Source: Streptomyces sp. SAT1
GTDB taxonomy: Bacteria; Actinomycetota; Actinomycetes; Streptomycetales; Streptomycetaceae
NCBI RefSeq assembly: GCF_001654495.1
Contig: NZ_CP015849.1
Span: 5,559,001-5,623,000, forward strand
Length of the DNA: 64,000 bases
Direction: 5' to 3'
Part shown: piece after piece, positions 9,111 through 17,597 of the stretch
Numbering within the stretch: position 1 is the stretch's first letter
Layout of the letters: every line of letters starts with the position of its first letter
Made by a program: the position numbers and the translations under genes
Notes under the pieces: model-generated
Told to the model about the DNA's origin: nothing
Seen by the model: the letters and a program-made list of their open reading frames with translations, nothing else
Databases searched by the model: none

Positions 9111-10489
9111 CGGATCTCCCGGACCGCCCCGGAGGACGGGCGGGCGGTGTCGAGGAGTTCGGCGAGCCGGTAGGCCAGGTCCAGCGCCTGGCCGCGGTTG
9201 AGCCGCGGGTCGCACACCGACCGGTAGCGCGCGGGCAGGTCGTCGAAGCCGATCCCGTCGCCGCCGCCGACGCACTCCGTCACGTCGTCGCCGGTCAGCT
9301 CCAGGTGGACACCGCCGGGATGGGCGCCGAGACCGGTCAGCACCTCGAAGAACCCGGCCAGTTCGTCGAGCACGTCGTCGAACCGGCGGGTCTTGTGCCC
9401 GCTGGGCGCGCTGATCGTGTTGCCGTGCATCGGGTCCGACACCCAGGCCACCGGCAGCCCCTCGGCGGTGACCCGCTCGACCAGGCCCGGCAGCACGTCC
9501 CGGATCTTCCCGGCGCCCATCCGGACCACCAGGGTGAGCCGGCCCGGCACGCCCTCGGGCGACAGCCGGCCGATCAGCCGCAGCAGTTCGTCCGTCCCGA
9601 TGGACGGCCCGATCTTGACGGCGACCGGGTTGCTGATCCGGGAGAAGAACTCCACGTGCGCCCCGTCCAGGCGGCGCGTGCGCTCTCCGATCCACAGCAG
9701 GTGCCCCGAGGTGGCGTACGCCCCGCCGGTGGCCGGGTCCAGGCGGACCAGCGCCGACTCGTAGTCCAGCAGCAGCCCCTCGTGCGACATGAACAGCTCG
9801 CCGGGGGTGTGCCAGCCGTCGCCGGTGCCGGTGAAGCCGCCCGCCCGCTCGATCTCGGCGGTGAGCGCCTCGTAGCGGTCCCGCTCGGGCGAGGCGTCGG
9901 TGAACTCCCGCAGCGCCGCCAGCACCTGGCCGGGCCCGGCGTGCTCACCTGCGCCGTAGGCCCGGACCAGGTTCAAGGTGGCGGCGGAGGTGTGGTGGAC
10001 CCGCACCAGCCGGTGCGGGTCGGGGGTGCGGGCGGCGGCCGTGAAGGCGTGCCCGTTGACCGCGTCGCCCCGGTACACCGGCAGCTCCACGCCGCCGCGC
10101 ACCTCGGTGGGCGAGGAACGCGGCTTGGCGTACTGCCCGGCCATCCGGGCCAGCGTCACCACGGGCAGCGAGCGCGCGTACCCGAGGACGGCGGCCAGTT
10201 GCTGGAGGGTGCCGGCGGTCCGGCCGATGGACGCCGCGTTCACGGCGTCCAGCTCCTCGGCGCAGTCGCCGCCCTGGACCAGGAACGCCTCCCCGCGCGC
10301 GACGGCGGCGAGCCGGGCCCGGAGCAGATCGCACTCGCGGGCCGTCACCAGCGGCAGGGCGGACGCGAGGGCGGTGACCGCCGCGTCCAGCGCGGCGGCG
10401 TCCGGCCAGGACGGCTGCTGCCCGGCGGGCAGCCGGCGCCAGCTGGTCTGCGCCGCGTGCGCGGCGGGCGGATCGAGCAGGGAAGTCAC
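9107..10489 (-). CDS. Class II 3-deoxy-D-arabino-heptulosonate 7-phosphate (DAHP) synthase, PhzC-like
   Basis: This 460-residue enzyme condenses phosphoenolpyruvate and erythrose 4-phosphate, the first step to chorismate. Class II hallmarks are visible: QGGDCAE with the metal-binding Cys, RMAGQYAKPR, KIGPS, DPMHGNT and HLELTGDDVTEC. The GTG at 10489 overlaps the stop of the ADIC-synthase gene (GTGA), so translation is coupled. A dedicated copy inside a secondary-metabolite operon, next to PhzE- and PhzD-like genes, implies boosting of chorismate supply for 3-hydroxyanthranilate rather than housekeeping. Confidence 0.92.
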   Translation of the reverse strand: MTSLLDPPAAHAAQTSWRRLPAGQQPSWPDAAALDAAVTALASALPLVTARECDLLRARLAAVARGEAFLVQGGDCAEELDAVNAASIGRTAGTLQQLAAVLGYARSLPVVTLARMAGQYAKPRSSPTEVRGGVELPVYRGDAVNGHAFTAAARTPDPHRLVRVHHTSAATLNLVRAYGAGEHAGPGQVLAALREFTDASPERDRYEALTAEIERAGGFTGTGDGWHTPGELFMSHEGLLLDYESALVRLDPATGGAYATSGHLLWIGERTRRLDGAHVEFFSRISNPVAVKIGPSIGTDELLRLIGRLSPEGVPGRLTLVVRMGAGKIRDVLPGLVERVTAEGLPVAWVSDPMHGNTISAPSGHKTRRFDDVLDELAGFFEVLTGLGAHPGGVHLELTGDDVTECVGGGDGIGFDDLPARYRSVCDPRLNRGQALDLAYRLAELLDTARPSSGAVREIR

Positions 10490-12396
10490 GCCGTCAGCTC
10501 CGCTCGGTGAGGTGCGAGGGCACCGGTGACCAGGTCGTCCAGGATGGCCGCGCCGTGCAGGGTCATCACGGACTCGGGATGGAACTGCACCGAGGTGAAG
10601 CCCGGCCCGCGCAGCGCGTGCACCTCGCCGCTCGCCGGGTCGCGGGCGACCTCGACCAGACCGGGCGCGTGCGGGCTGTCCAGCAGCGCGCTGTCGCTGT
10701 ACGCGGCGAACGTGTTGTAGAAGTACACCGGCTGCTCGGCGCCGAACAGGTCGATCGTGCGCCGCACCCCCTGGTTCGGGCGGTGCAGCCTGCGCAGTTC
10801 CAGGCCGAGCAGCGAGGCGAGCACCTGGTGGCTCAGGCACACCGAGACGAACGGGATCCGCAGGTTGAGGAGGCTGCCGGTGACCGCCCGCAGATGGGCG
10901 ATCTTGGCGTGGTTCACCTCGCGCGGGTCGCCCGGCCCGGGGCCCAGCAGGACCAGGTCGTGGCCGGTGAGCCGGTACGGCTCGTCGTAGCGGCGGATCG
11001 TCACGTCGTAGCCGAGACTGCGCAGTTGCAGCGCGCCCATCGCGGTGAAGGTGTCCTCGGCGTCGATGACGAGGATCCTGCCGCGCGTGGCGGACCCGGC
11101 GGGCGGCGGGGCCAGCCAGAAGCGCGACAGCGGCGCGTTGCGCGCGGCCAGCGCCGCCCGCACCCGGGGGTCCGCGCCGAGTCCCGCGGGCGCGCGCCGG
11201 TCGGCGACCCGGCGCAGCGCGTCGAGCAGCCCCGCGGCCTTCGCCGAGGTCTCGGCGGCCTCCCGGGCGGGGTCGGAGTCGCGCACCAGCGTGGCGCCGA
11301 CCCCGATCCGGACCCGGCCCGCCGCGTCGACGTCCGCCGTCCTGATCATGATGGCCGAGTCCATCCGCCGCCGGCCCGCCTCGTCGCGGCCGATCAGCGC
11401 GGCCACCCCGGCGTAGTAGCCCCGGGCGTCCGGCTCGAACTTGGCGATCACCTGGGAGGCGCTCTCCAGCGGGCTGCCGGTCACCGTCGGGGCCAGCAGC
11501 GTCTCGCGCAGGATCTCCCGCACGTCCCGGCCGCTGTGCCCGACGATGCGGTACTCGGTGTGGGCGAGGTGGGCCATCTCCTTCAGCAGCGGCCCGACCA
11601 CGTGCGCGTCGTCGCACACGCGGCTCATCATCTTCAGTTCCTCGTCCAGCACCATGTACAGCTCGTTGGTCTCCTTGCCGTCGGCGAGGAAGTCCAGCAC
11701 CGAGCCGGCATCGGGACCGCCCGCCGGATAGCGGTGGGTGCCGCTGATCGGCGTCATCACGGCCACGCCGTCGTCGAGGCTGACATGGCGCTCCGGGCTG
11801 GCCCCGATGAAGGTGCGCCTGCCGGTGTGGATGAGGAACGTCCAGTACGCGCCGGGCTCGCCGCGCAGCAGCCGCCCCCAGAACGCCAGGGCGGTCCGCG
11901 CCGACCAGTCCGGGACCTCGGTGACGAAGGTCCGCTTGAGCACGAAGTTCGCGCCGGAGCCGTGCCCGATCTCCTCGTCCAGGACCCGGCGCACCAGGTC
12001 GCCGTACTCCTCGTCGTCGAGGTCGAAACGGCCCTCGCCGGTGACGAACGGCCAGGCCAGAACGGTGTCCAGCACCTCGTCCACCGGCAGTTGCGACTGC
12101 GCGCGCACCGGCATCACCAGCAGCGGCTCGCCGTCGTTGTGGTGGTCGTAGCCGCGCTCGCCGATCACCCGGTAGGGCAGCACGGCCAGCACCTCGTGGC
12201 GGCCCGGCTCGCCGGACTCGGGAACCGGCAGGTCCGCCGTCCCCGCGACCACGCCGAAGTCGCCGACCAGCACGTCCACCTGGCCGGCTGTGCCGCTCTC
12301 CGGCCGGTGCAGCACCGCGAACGGCTGCCCGCCCTCGGCCAGTTCCGTCAGGGACGGCGGCTCGGGCGCGGACCCGGGCCGGTACGGGGGTGTCAT
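10486..12396 (-). CDS. PhzE-type 2-amino-2-deoxyisochorismate (ADIC) synthase
   Basis: The 636-residue fusion has an anthranilate-synthase-like chorismate-binding domain (about 1-420) and a C-terminal glutamine amidotransferase domain (about 430-630). This is the size and order of PhzE, rather than the separate TrpE and TrpG chains. The amidotransferase triad is present: VCLSHQ with the nucleophile near residue 519 (SHQ in place of the commoner GHQ) and FHPES near 604. PhzE converts chorismate plus glutamine to ADIC without eliminating pyruvate. With the PhzD-like hydrolase directly upstream (ATGA overlap, GGGAGG ribosome site), the product should go on to dihydro-3-hydroxyanthranilate. True anthranilate synthase activity cannot be excluded from motifs alone. 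Confidence 0.9.
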   Translation of the reverse strand: MTPPYRPGSAPEPPSLTELAEGGQPFAVLHRPESGTAGQVDVLVGDFGVVAGTADLPVPESGEPGRHEVLAVLPYRVIGERGYDHHNDGEPLLVMPVRAQSQLPVDEVLDTVLAWPFVTGEGRFDLDDEEYGDLVRRVLDEEIGHGSGANFVLKRTFVTEVPDWSARTALAFWGRLLRGEPGAYWTFLIHTGRRTFIGASPERHVSLDDGVAVMTPISGTHRYPAGGPDAGSVLDFLADGKETNELYMVLDEELKMMSRVCDDAHVVGPLLKEMAHLAHTEYRIVGHSGRDVREILRETLLAPTVTGSPLESASQVIAKFEPDARGYYAGVAALIGRDEAGRRRMDSAIMIRTADVDAAGRVRIGVGATLVRDSDPAREAAETSAKAAGLLDALRRVADRRAPAGLGADPRVRAALAARNAPLSRFWLAPPPAGSATRGRILVIDAEDTFTAMGALQLRSLGYDVTIRRYDEPYRLTGHDLVLLGPGPGDPREVNHAKIAHLRAVTGSLLNLRIPFVSVCLSHQVLASLLGLELRRLHRPNQGVRRTIDLFGAEQPVYFYNTFAAYSDSALLDSPHAPGLVEVARDPASGEVHALRGPGFTSVQFHPESVMTLHGAAILDDLVTGALAPHRAELTA

Positions 12397-13085
12397 GAGG
12401 GGCCTCCCACGGGATCTCCCGCGAATTCGCCGGCGAAGGCGGCGGCCGGGGCCGCCAGCTCGCTCAGCACCGTCCCGGTCTCCGCCACGACGGCGCACCG
12501 GGAGGCGGCGTACTCCAGCGCCATCCGGTGGCGGTCCGGGGTGAAGTCGGCGACCGCGTCGGCGACCACGAACGGCTGGATGTCGTGCGCGAACGCGTCG
12601 CACGCGGTCAGCAGGATGCCCACCTGCGCGTAGACACCGCAGATGATCAGCTGGTCACGGCCCTGCTCGCGCAGGAGTTCGAGGAGCGGGGTGCGGTGGA
12701 AGGCGCTGGCCCGCCACTTCACCAGGACGGTGTCCCGCTCGCCGGGTGCCAGGACCTCGGGGATGCCCCGGTCCTCGGGGTCCGCGGACATGCCCGCGCC
12801 CCAGAAGTCCGCCAGCAGACCGCGCTGGGCGGGGGTCATGTCGCCGGGCTGCGCCGAGTAGACGACCGGGACGCCGGCGGCCGCGCACCGCTCGCGCAGC
12901 AGGGCCACGTTCGCGACCAGGTCGGTGTGCGGCTGCGCGCCGTGCCGGAACGGGGCGAGGAAGTAGTGCTGCATGTCGTGCACCAGCAGCACCGCCCGGT
13001 GCGGGTCGACGCGCCAGGAAACGGTGTTGGGCGGCAGCTCTGCGGTCCGTGGCATCGGATACGGGTCGATCGGTGCGATCGCCAC
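12393..13085 (-). CDS. PhzD-type isochorismatase (ADIC to 2,3-dihydro-3-hydroxyanthranilate)
   Basis: This 230-residue protein belongs to the isochorismatase family. The catalytic Asp sits in LVHDMQ (about residue 36) and the Lys in VKWRASAF (about 121), close to the PhzD positions; GVYAQVG also matches the family. It lacks the aryl-carrier domain of EntB and has a short Ala-rich tail instead. Start: GTG at 13085 after GGAAAGGAA. Adjacent to a PhzE homologue, it should cleave the enolpyruvyl group of ADIC. A paralogue at 61880-62521 serves the DHB siderophore branch. Confidence 0.9.
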   Translation of the reverse strand: MAIAPIDPYPMPRTAELPPNTVSWRVDPHRAVLLVHDMQHYFLAPFRHGAQPHTDLVANVALLRERCAAAGVPVVYSAQPGDMTPAQRGLLADFWGAGMSADPEDRGIPEVLAPGERDTVLVKWRASAFHRTPLLELLREQGRDQLIICGVYAQVGILLTACDAFAHDIQPFVVADAVADFTPDRHRMALEYAASRCAVVAETGTVLSELAAPAAAFAGEFAGDPVGGPS

Positions 13086-13401
13086 GTCTGGTTCCTTTCC
13101 TGGTCGGAGAACGGCCGGCGTCCGGTGCCGGGTGCGCCCCGGTGACCGGGGGCCCGGCGGGGGTGAGCCGGTGGTGCCGGTGGTGCTTGAAGTACCGGTG
13201 GGGCGGCGGATGCGCGTGGGGAGCGCGTCGGGAGAAGCGAGGGGACGTCGGGAGGAGCGGGGGGATGGGGTGTGCGCCCGGGACCGCGGGGGATTCGGCC
13301 CCGGGCGCATCCCGGCCCGGACCTCGGGGAAGTCGGTCCGGGCGCACGGCCCGTGGCGGGGCCGGTCCGGGGGCGGTACGGGACGGCCGGCGCGGCGGGC
13401 C
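13086..13401. other. GC-rich intergenic gap inside the benzoxazole gene run
   Basis: No gene is supported here. It contains short imperfect GGTGCCGGTG repeats around 13165-13205. As the only sizeable gap in an otherwise overlapping minus-strand gene run, it may hold a second promoter for the PhzD-PhzE-DAHP synthase-PPTase half. I see no clear -10/-35 pair. Confidence 0.4.
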
Positions 13402-14226
13402 TCAGGCGCCCAGGGCCGCGCCGCCGTCCACGGTCAGGTCCTGGAGCGTGATGTGCGCGGACCGGTCGGACAGCAGGAACAGCACCGCGTCGGCGATGTG
13501 CGCGGGCTCGGCGATCCGGCCCAGCGGGATACCGACCCGGTACGCGTCGGGCACCCCGTCCACCGAGGCGCGCACGGCCGCGTCGCCCTGAAGGGCGGTG
13601 AGCATCGACGTACGCGTCGAACCGGGCGCCACCACGTTGCAGCGGATGCCGTGCCGCCCCAGCTCCAGACCGAGGCACTTGGTGAACATCGCCGAGGCGG
13701 CCTTGGACGCCGCGTACGCCGCCATCGACGTGCGCGGGGTGAGCGCCGCGTTGGAGGCGATCGTCACGATCGAGCCGCGCCCGCGCGGGACCATCAGCCG
13801 GGCCACCGCACGGCTCACCCGGAACACCCCGCCCGCGTTGACCGCGAGCGTGTGGTCCCAGTCCTCGTCGGAGAACTCCTCGGCGGGGCCGCTGTGCAGC
13901 ACCCCGGCACCGTTCACCAGGTAGGCGACCGGGCCGAGTTCGGCCTCCGCCTTGGCGACGGCGGCGTCCACGTCCGCGCTGTCGGTGACGTCGGCGGCCA
14001 CCGCCAGCACCGTGCCGCCGGCCGCGCTCAGCTCCGACGCCAGCTCGCGCAGCGCCCCCGGCTCGCGGTCCAGCAGCGCCACCGGGACACCGGCCGCCGC
14101 CAGCGCGCGGGCGATCTCGGCGCCGATGCCGCCGGCCGCGCCGGTGACCACCGCGCTGCCGGACCACTCGGCGCCCGCCGTGCCCGCCGTACCTGTTGTT
14201 CCTGTCGCCGTGAGGGTGTCGCTCAT
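13402..14226 (-). CDS. Short-chain dehydrogenase, EntA-like (forms 3-hydroxyanthranilate)
   Basis: This 274-residue classical SDR has the nucleotide-binding TGAAGGIG motif (about residues 30-37), NGAG, and the catalytic YAASK (Tyr near 166). It resembles 2,3-dihydro-2,3-dihydroxybenzoate dehydrogenases, with a short Thr/Gly-rich N-terminal extension. Following a PhzE and PhzD pair, its expected reaction is NAD-dependent aromatisation of 2,3-dihydro-3-hydroxyanthranilate to 3-hydroxyanthranilate. The start ATG overlaps the amidohydrolase stop (ATGA). No EntA homologue accompanies the DHB genes at the right of the window, so this enzyme might also serve that branch. Confidence 0.88.
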   Translation of the reverse strand: MSDTLTATGTTGTAGTAGAEWSGSAVVTGAAGGIGAEIARALAAAGVPVALLDREPGALRELASELSAAGGTVLAVAADVTDSADVDAAVAKAEAELGPVAYLVNGAGVLHSGPAEEFSDEDWDHTLAVNAGGVFRVSRAVARLMVPRGRGSIVTIASNAALTPRTSMAAYAASKAASAMFTKCLGLELGRHGIRCNVVAPGSTRTSMLTALQGDAAVRASVDGVPDAYRVGIPLGRIAEPAHIADAVLFLLSDRSAHITLQDLTVDGGAALGA

Positions 14227-15707
14227 CGGGCCACCTCCGCCAGTACCGGGTCGACCGCTTCCGCGGGAACGCGCAGGGCGCGGGTGGTGAAGCCGCGCAG
14301 TGCCTGGAGGTAGCGGTCGCGCAGCGCCGCCTCGTCGACCTCCACGCCCCGGCCGCCCTCCACGAGGGTCCGGCCGCCGACGATCACCGTGTCCACGTCC
14401 GCCGAACCGGCGAGCCACAGGAAGCTCTCCAGCGGCCGCGGGTTGAGCAGATAGCGCCAGTCGTCCGTGCGCACCAGCAGCAGGTCGGCCTGCTTGCCGG
14501 GCTCCAGGCTGCCGACCGCGTCGTCCCAGCGCAGGCCCTTCGCCGCGATCCGGGTGGCCATCGCCAGCGCGTCGGTGGGCAGCACCTCGGTCTGGTCGGC
14601 GCTCATCTCGTTGTACATCTGCCAGGCCGCGCGCATCGTCTCGGCGATGCCCGCGCCCGGCAGCGCCGCCGCGTCGGTCGACAGCGACACGTCCAGACCG
14701 GCCCGGCGCAGCGCCGGGACGACACCGGTCTCGGTGAGCGCGGACTCGCCCGACGGGCCGTACTTGCCGGGGGAGTGGGAGATGTGCGCCCGCCCGGCGA
14801 GCATCAGCTTCTGCTCCTGGTCGTCCAGGAAGGCGCTGTGCCCGGCCATCAGCCGCTCGTCGACGAGACCCGCCTCCGCCAGCCGGCGCACCCCGGTCTC
14901 CCCGTGGTAGGCGCGCATCGCGTCGGCCTCGTTGCGCAGCGCGCCCACGTGCGTGGCGAACGGCAGGTCGTGCCGCTCGACGAGTTCGGCCATGCCGCGC
15001 GCCAGCTCGTCCGTCATGTTGGTGACGTACGAGACGTTCGGGCGGCACCGGATGCGGCCCGTGGGGTCGGCGGCGACGGCGCCGAGCAGCGCCTCGAACC
15101 CGGCGAGCACCGTGTCCGCGTCCCGGGTGCGCACGAACCGCGACCGGTCCGGCGCCAGCACCGCGTCGCTCGCCCAGGTGGACGCCGAGAAGCGCATCCC
15201 GAGGCGGCGGGCCGCCTCCACCATGGCCAGCGGCCGGTTGAGCGAGCCCATGTCGCCGAGCGTGGTGACACCGCCGCGCAACTGGATCCACATCGAGTAC
15301 TCGGCGATGGCCCGCGCCTCGTCCTCGGTCATCGCCTCGATGAGGCCGTCGAACCGGTCGAAGGTGGCGGAGATCTGGTGCATGTCACCGCCGCCGCCCA
15401 TGAACGCGACCTGGTCGGCGCGGTCGGAGGGCGGGCGCAGCGCGCCGCGCATGGTGAAGCCCATGGCGAACATCTCGTGCCAGTGGGCGTTCACGAAGCC
15501 GGGCAGCACCATCATCCGGCTCGCGTCGAGGCGGCGCAGCTCCGAGCGCACGGCCGGGTCCAGCGCCTGGACGGCGTGCTCCACCTCGGCGGCCGGACCC
15601 ACCGCGACGACCTTGTCGTCCACGGTCAGCACCGCCCCGCGGGCGTGCACGGACTCCTGGGCGTCGGCGGTGTAGACGGTGCCGCCGGTGATCAGCCGGG
15701 CCCCCAT
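14223..15707 (-). CDS. Amidohydrolase-superfamily enzyme, likely benzoxazole cyclase (NatAM/BomN-like)
   Basis: The 494-residue protein looks like a TRZ/ATZ-type metal amidohydrolase. Metal ligands are evident: HxH in NAHWHE (about 72-76), THVG, AGHSAF and the late Asp in STDAA. In the nataxazole and A33853 pathways a homologous amidohydrolase is reported to close the benzoxazole ring instead of hydrolysing an amide, and the surrounding genes (3-HAA synthesis, PaaK-like ligase, KASIII-like enzyme) match those pathways. The ATG at 15707 shares a base with the carrier-protein stop (TGATG); a GTG one codon earlier is possible. The assignment to ring closure is by gene context, not by residues. 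Confidence 0.88.
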   Translation of the reverse strand: MGARLITGGTVYTADAQESVHARGAVLTVDDKVVAVGPAAEVEHAVQALDPAVRSELRRLDASRMMVLPGFVNAHWHEMFAMGFTMRGALRPPSDRADQVAFMGGGGDMHQISATFDRFDGLIEAMTEDEARAIAEYSMWIQLRGGVTTLGDMGSLNRPLAMVEAARRLGMRFSASTWASDAVLAPDRSRFVRTRDADTVLAGFEALLGAVAADPTGRIRCRPNVSYVTNMTDELARGMAELVERHDLPFATHVGALRNEADAMRAYHGETGVRRLAEAGLVDERLMAGHSAFLDDQEQKLMLAGRAHISHSPGKYGPSGESALTETGVVPALRRAGLDVSLSTDAAALPGAGIAETMRAAWQMYNEMSADQTEVLPTDALAMATRIAAKGLRWDDAVGSLEPGKQADLLLVRTDDWRYLLNPRPLESFLWLAGSADVDTVIVGGRTLVEGGRGVEVDEAALRDRYLQALRGFTTRALRVPAEAVDPVLAEVAR

Positions 15708-15976
15708 CACGCCGCTCCGGGCGCGGTCGGCGCGGAGGCGCGCAGCGAGTCGAAGTGGGCGAGCCAGCCGCTCAGGGTCGGCGCCGCGACCAGCGCCTCG
15801 AACTGCACCGGGACGCCCGCCTTGCGCCAGCGGCTGACCAGCCGCATGATCTCCAGCGAGCTGAGCCCGAGCAGCACCAGACTGGCGTCCGGCTCGATCC
15901 GCTCCGGCGCGAGGCCCAGTACGGGCGCGACGGTGGCGCGCAGTTCGTCTTCGGTCGGGAATGCGGTGATGTCCAC
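15707..15976 (-). CDS. Stand-alone acyl/aryl carrier protein
   Basis: This 89-residue carrier protein has its phosphopantetheine site in LGLSSLEIM; the second Ser is the attachment residue, and the usual Asp before it is replaced by Ser. Start: GTG at 15976, one base after the stop of the aryl-AMP ligase gene, with AGGAAGG ahead of it. It is sandwiched between the ligase and the cyclase, so it most likely carries 3-hydroxyanthranilate (or the 6-methylsalicyl unit) as a thioester during coupling. The PPTase at the end of the operon can prime it. Confidence 0.87.
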   Translation of the reverse strand: MDITAFPTEDELRATVAPVLGLAPERIEPDASLVLLGLSSLEIMRLVSRWRKAGVPVQFEALVAAPTLSGWLAHFDSLRASAPTAPGAA

Positions 15977-15977
15977 G

Positions 15978-17597
15978 TCAGCCTTCCTGCTCGGACGCGG
16001 CATGTCGGGCCAGCGCCTTCTTGTCGACCTTGCCGAGCGGGGTCAGGGGGAGTTCGGGCAGGTAGTGCACGAGATCGGGCAGCTTGTAGTCGGCCACGCC
16101 CCGTGCGTGCACCGCCTGCTTGAGGTCGGCCAGGGCCACCTCGGGACCGCCGGCCACCAGGAACGCGCAGATCCGCTCGCCCAGGAACTCGTCGGGTACG
16201 CCGATGACGGCCGCCGCCGCGATGTCCGGGTGGGTGAGCAGCAGGTCCTCGACCTCACCGGCGGCGATCTTGTCACCGCCGCGGATGATGGTCTCCTTGA
16301 TCCGGCCCTCGATGACCAGGTCGCCGTCCTCGGTGAGCCGGGCCAGGTCACCGGTGCGGAAGAAGCCGTCCGGGGTGAAGGCCCGCCGGTTGTACTCGGG
16401 CACCCGGTAGTAGCCGCGCAGCGTGTACGGGCCGCGGGTGACCAGCTCGCCGATGCCGCCGGGGGGCAACGGGGTGCCGTCCTCGCCGAGGATGAGCACC
16501 TCGTCGGCGTCGGAGACCGGCCGGCCCTGCGTGGTGAGCACCGCGTCGGCCGGGTCGTCCGGGCGGCTGAAGGTGAGCAGGCCCTCGGCCATGCCGAACA
16601 CCTGCTGGAGCCGGGCGCCCAGCACGGGCTGGATCCGCTCCGTGAACTCGCGGGTCATCCGGGCCCCGCCGACCTGCACCAGCCGCAGCGTCGACAGGTC
16701 CTCCCCGGACCACTCGGCCGCCTCCAGCCACAGCGTCATGATGGACGGCACCATCGCGGTGACGGTGACGCCGTGCTTCTCGATCAGCGGGAAGCAGTCC
16801 AGCGGGTTGGGCGTGTCGGCGAGGACGGCGGTGCCCCCGGTCAGGAACGTGCCGAGCAGACCGGGGCAGCCGAAGGCGAAGTTGAACTCGATGGGCAGCA
16901 CGGCCAGATACACGTCGTCCTCGGCCAGCTCGCACACCGCCGCGGCCCGGCCCGACATGTACACATAGTCGTCGTGGGTGCGCGGGATCAGCTTCGGCAG
17001 GGCCGTGGTCCCGCCCGACAGCAGGAAGAACGCCACGTCCGACGCGTCGGGTTCGGGCAGCGGCCGCGGGTCGGGGACCGCCGTCTCCAGCTCGGCGACC
17101 GAGACGAACCCCTCGGTCTTGGCGCCCAGCACGAACAGCGTCTTCAGGGTGGTGGTCTCGGCCTTCACCTGCCGGGCCAGCTCGCGGTGGTCGTGGCCGC
17201 GGTGCGACTCGGGCACCAGGAAGCCCACGGCGCCGCTCAGCTCGACCAGGTGGACCAGTTCGGTGGCCCGGTGCGCGGGCAGCGAGAAGACCAGTTTCGC
17301 GCCGAGCCGGGTCAGCCCGAAGGCGATCGCCACGAACTCGGGCACGTTCGGCAGCTGCACCACGATCCGGTCGCCGGCCCTCAGCCCGTGCGCGGCGAAC
17401 CCGGCGGCCAGCCGGTCGGCCCAGCGGTCGAGTTCGGCGTAGCTGATGCGGCGTTCGCCGTGCACCAGCGCGGTCCGCTCGCCGTGGCGGCGGGCGGCCT
17501 CGCGCAGCACCGTGCCGAGCGTGTCACCGCGCCAGATGCCCTCCTCGCGGTAGCGCGCCGCGATGTCCTCGGGCCAGGGGACGCAACCCTCAAGCAT
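15978..17597 (-). CDS. Aryl-AMP ligase (EntE/DhbE family), probably activating 3-hydroxyanthranilate
   Basis: This 539-residue adenylating enzyme has the phosphate-binding LLSGGTTALPKLIPRTH, the GMAEG motif, FRTGD and the C-terminal GKVDKK lysine. In the aromatic-acid pocket, DHB ligases read HNYPLSSPG (Asn235 and Ser240 in DhbE numbering). Here the stretch is FNFAFGCPG: Asn is kept but Ser240 becomes Cys. As I recall, Cys occurs at this position in ligases that do not bind the DHB 3-hydroxyl. The paralogue at 60156-61868 keeps HNFPLSSPG. The likely job is to load 3-HAA on the neighbouring carrier protein; 6-MSA or salicylate is an alternative. It overlaps the KASIII-like gene by 8 bases. Confidence 0.87.
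   Translation of the reverse strand: MLEGCVPWPEDIAARYREEGIWRGDTLGTVLREAARRHGERTALVHGERRISYAELDRWADRLAAGFAAHGLRAGDRIVVQLPNVPEFVAIAFGLTRLGAKLVFSLPAHRATELVHLVELSGAVGFLVPESHRGHDHRELARQVKAETTTLKTLFVLGAKTEGFVSVAELETAVPDPRPLPEPDASDVAFFLLSGGTTALPKLIPRTHDDYVYMSGRAAAVCELAEDDVYLAVLPIEFNFAFGCPGLLGTFLTGGTAVLADTPNPLDCFPLIEKHGVTVTAMVPSIMTLWLEAAEWSGEDLSTLRLVQVGGARMTREFTERIQPVLGARLQQVFGMAEGLLTFSRPDDPADAVLTTQGRPVSDADEVLILGEDGTPLPPGGIGELVTRGPYTLRGYYRVPEYNRRAFTPDGFFRTGDLARLTEDGDLVIEGRIKETIIRGGDKIAAGEVEDLLLTHPDIAAAAVIGVPDEFLGERICAFLVAGGPEVALADLKQAVHARGVADYKLPDLVHYLPELPLTPLGKVDKKALARHAASEQEG

Noticed and set aside
10486..12396. Primary-metabolism anthranilate synthase (TrpE/TrpG)
   Set aside because: The fused PhzE-like layout, the adjacent PhzD-like hydrolase and SDR, and operon coupling to benzoxazole assembly genes argue for ADIC synthase.
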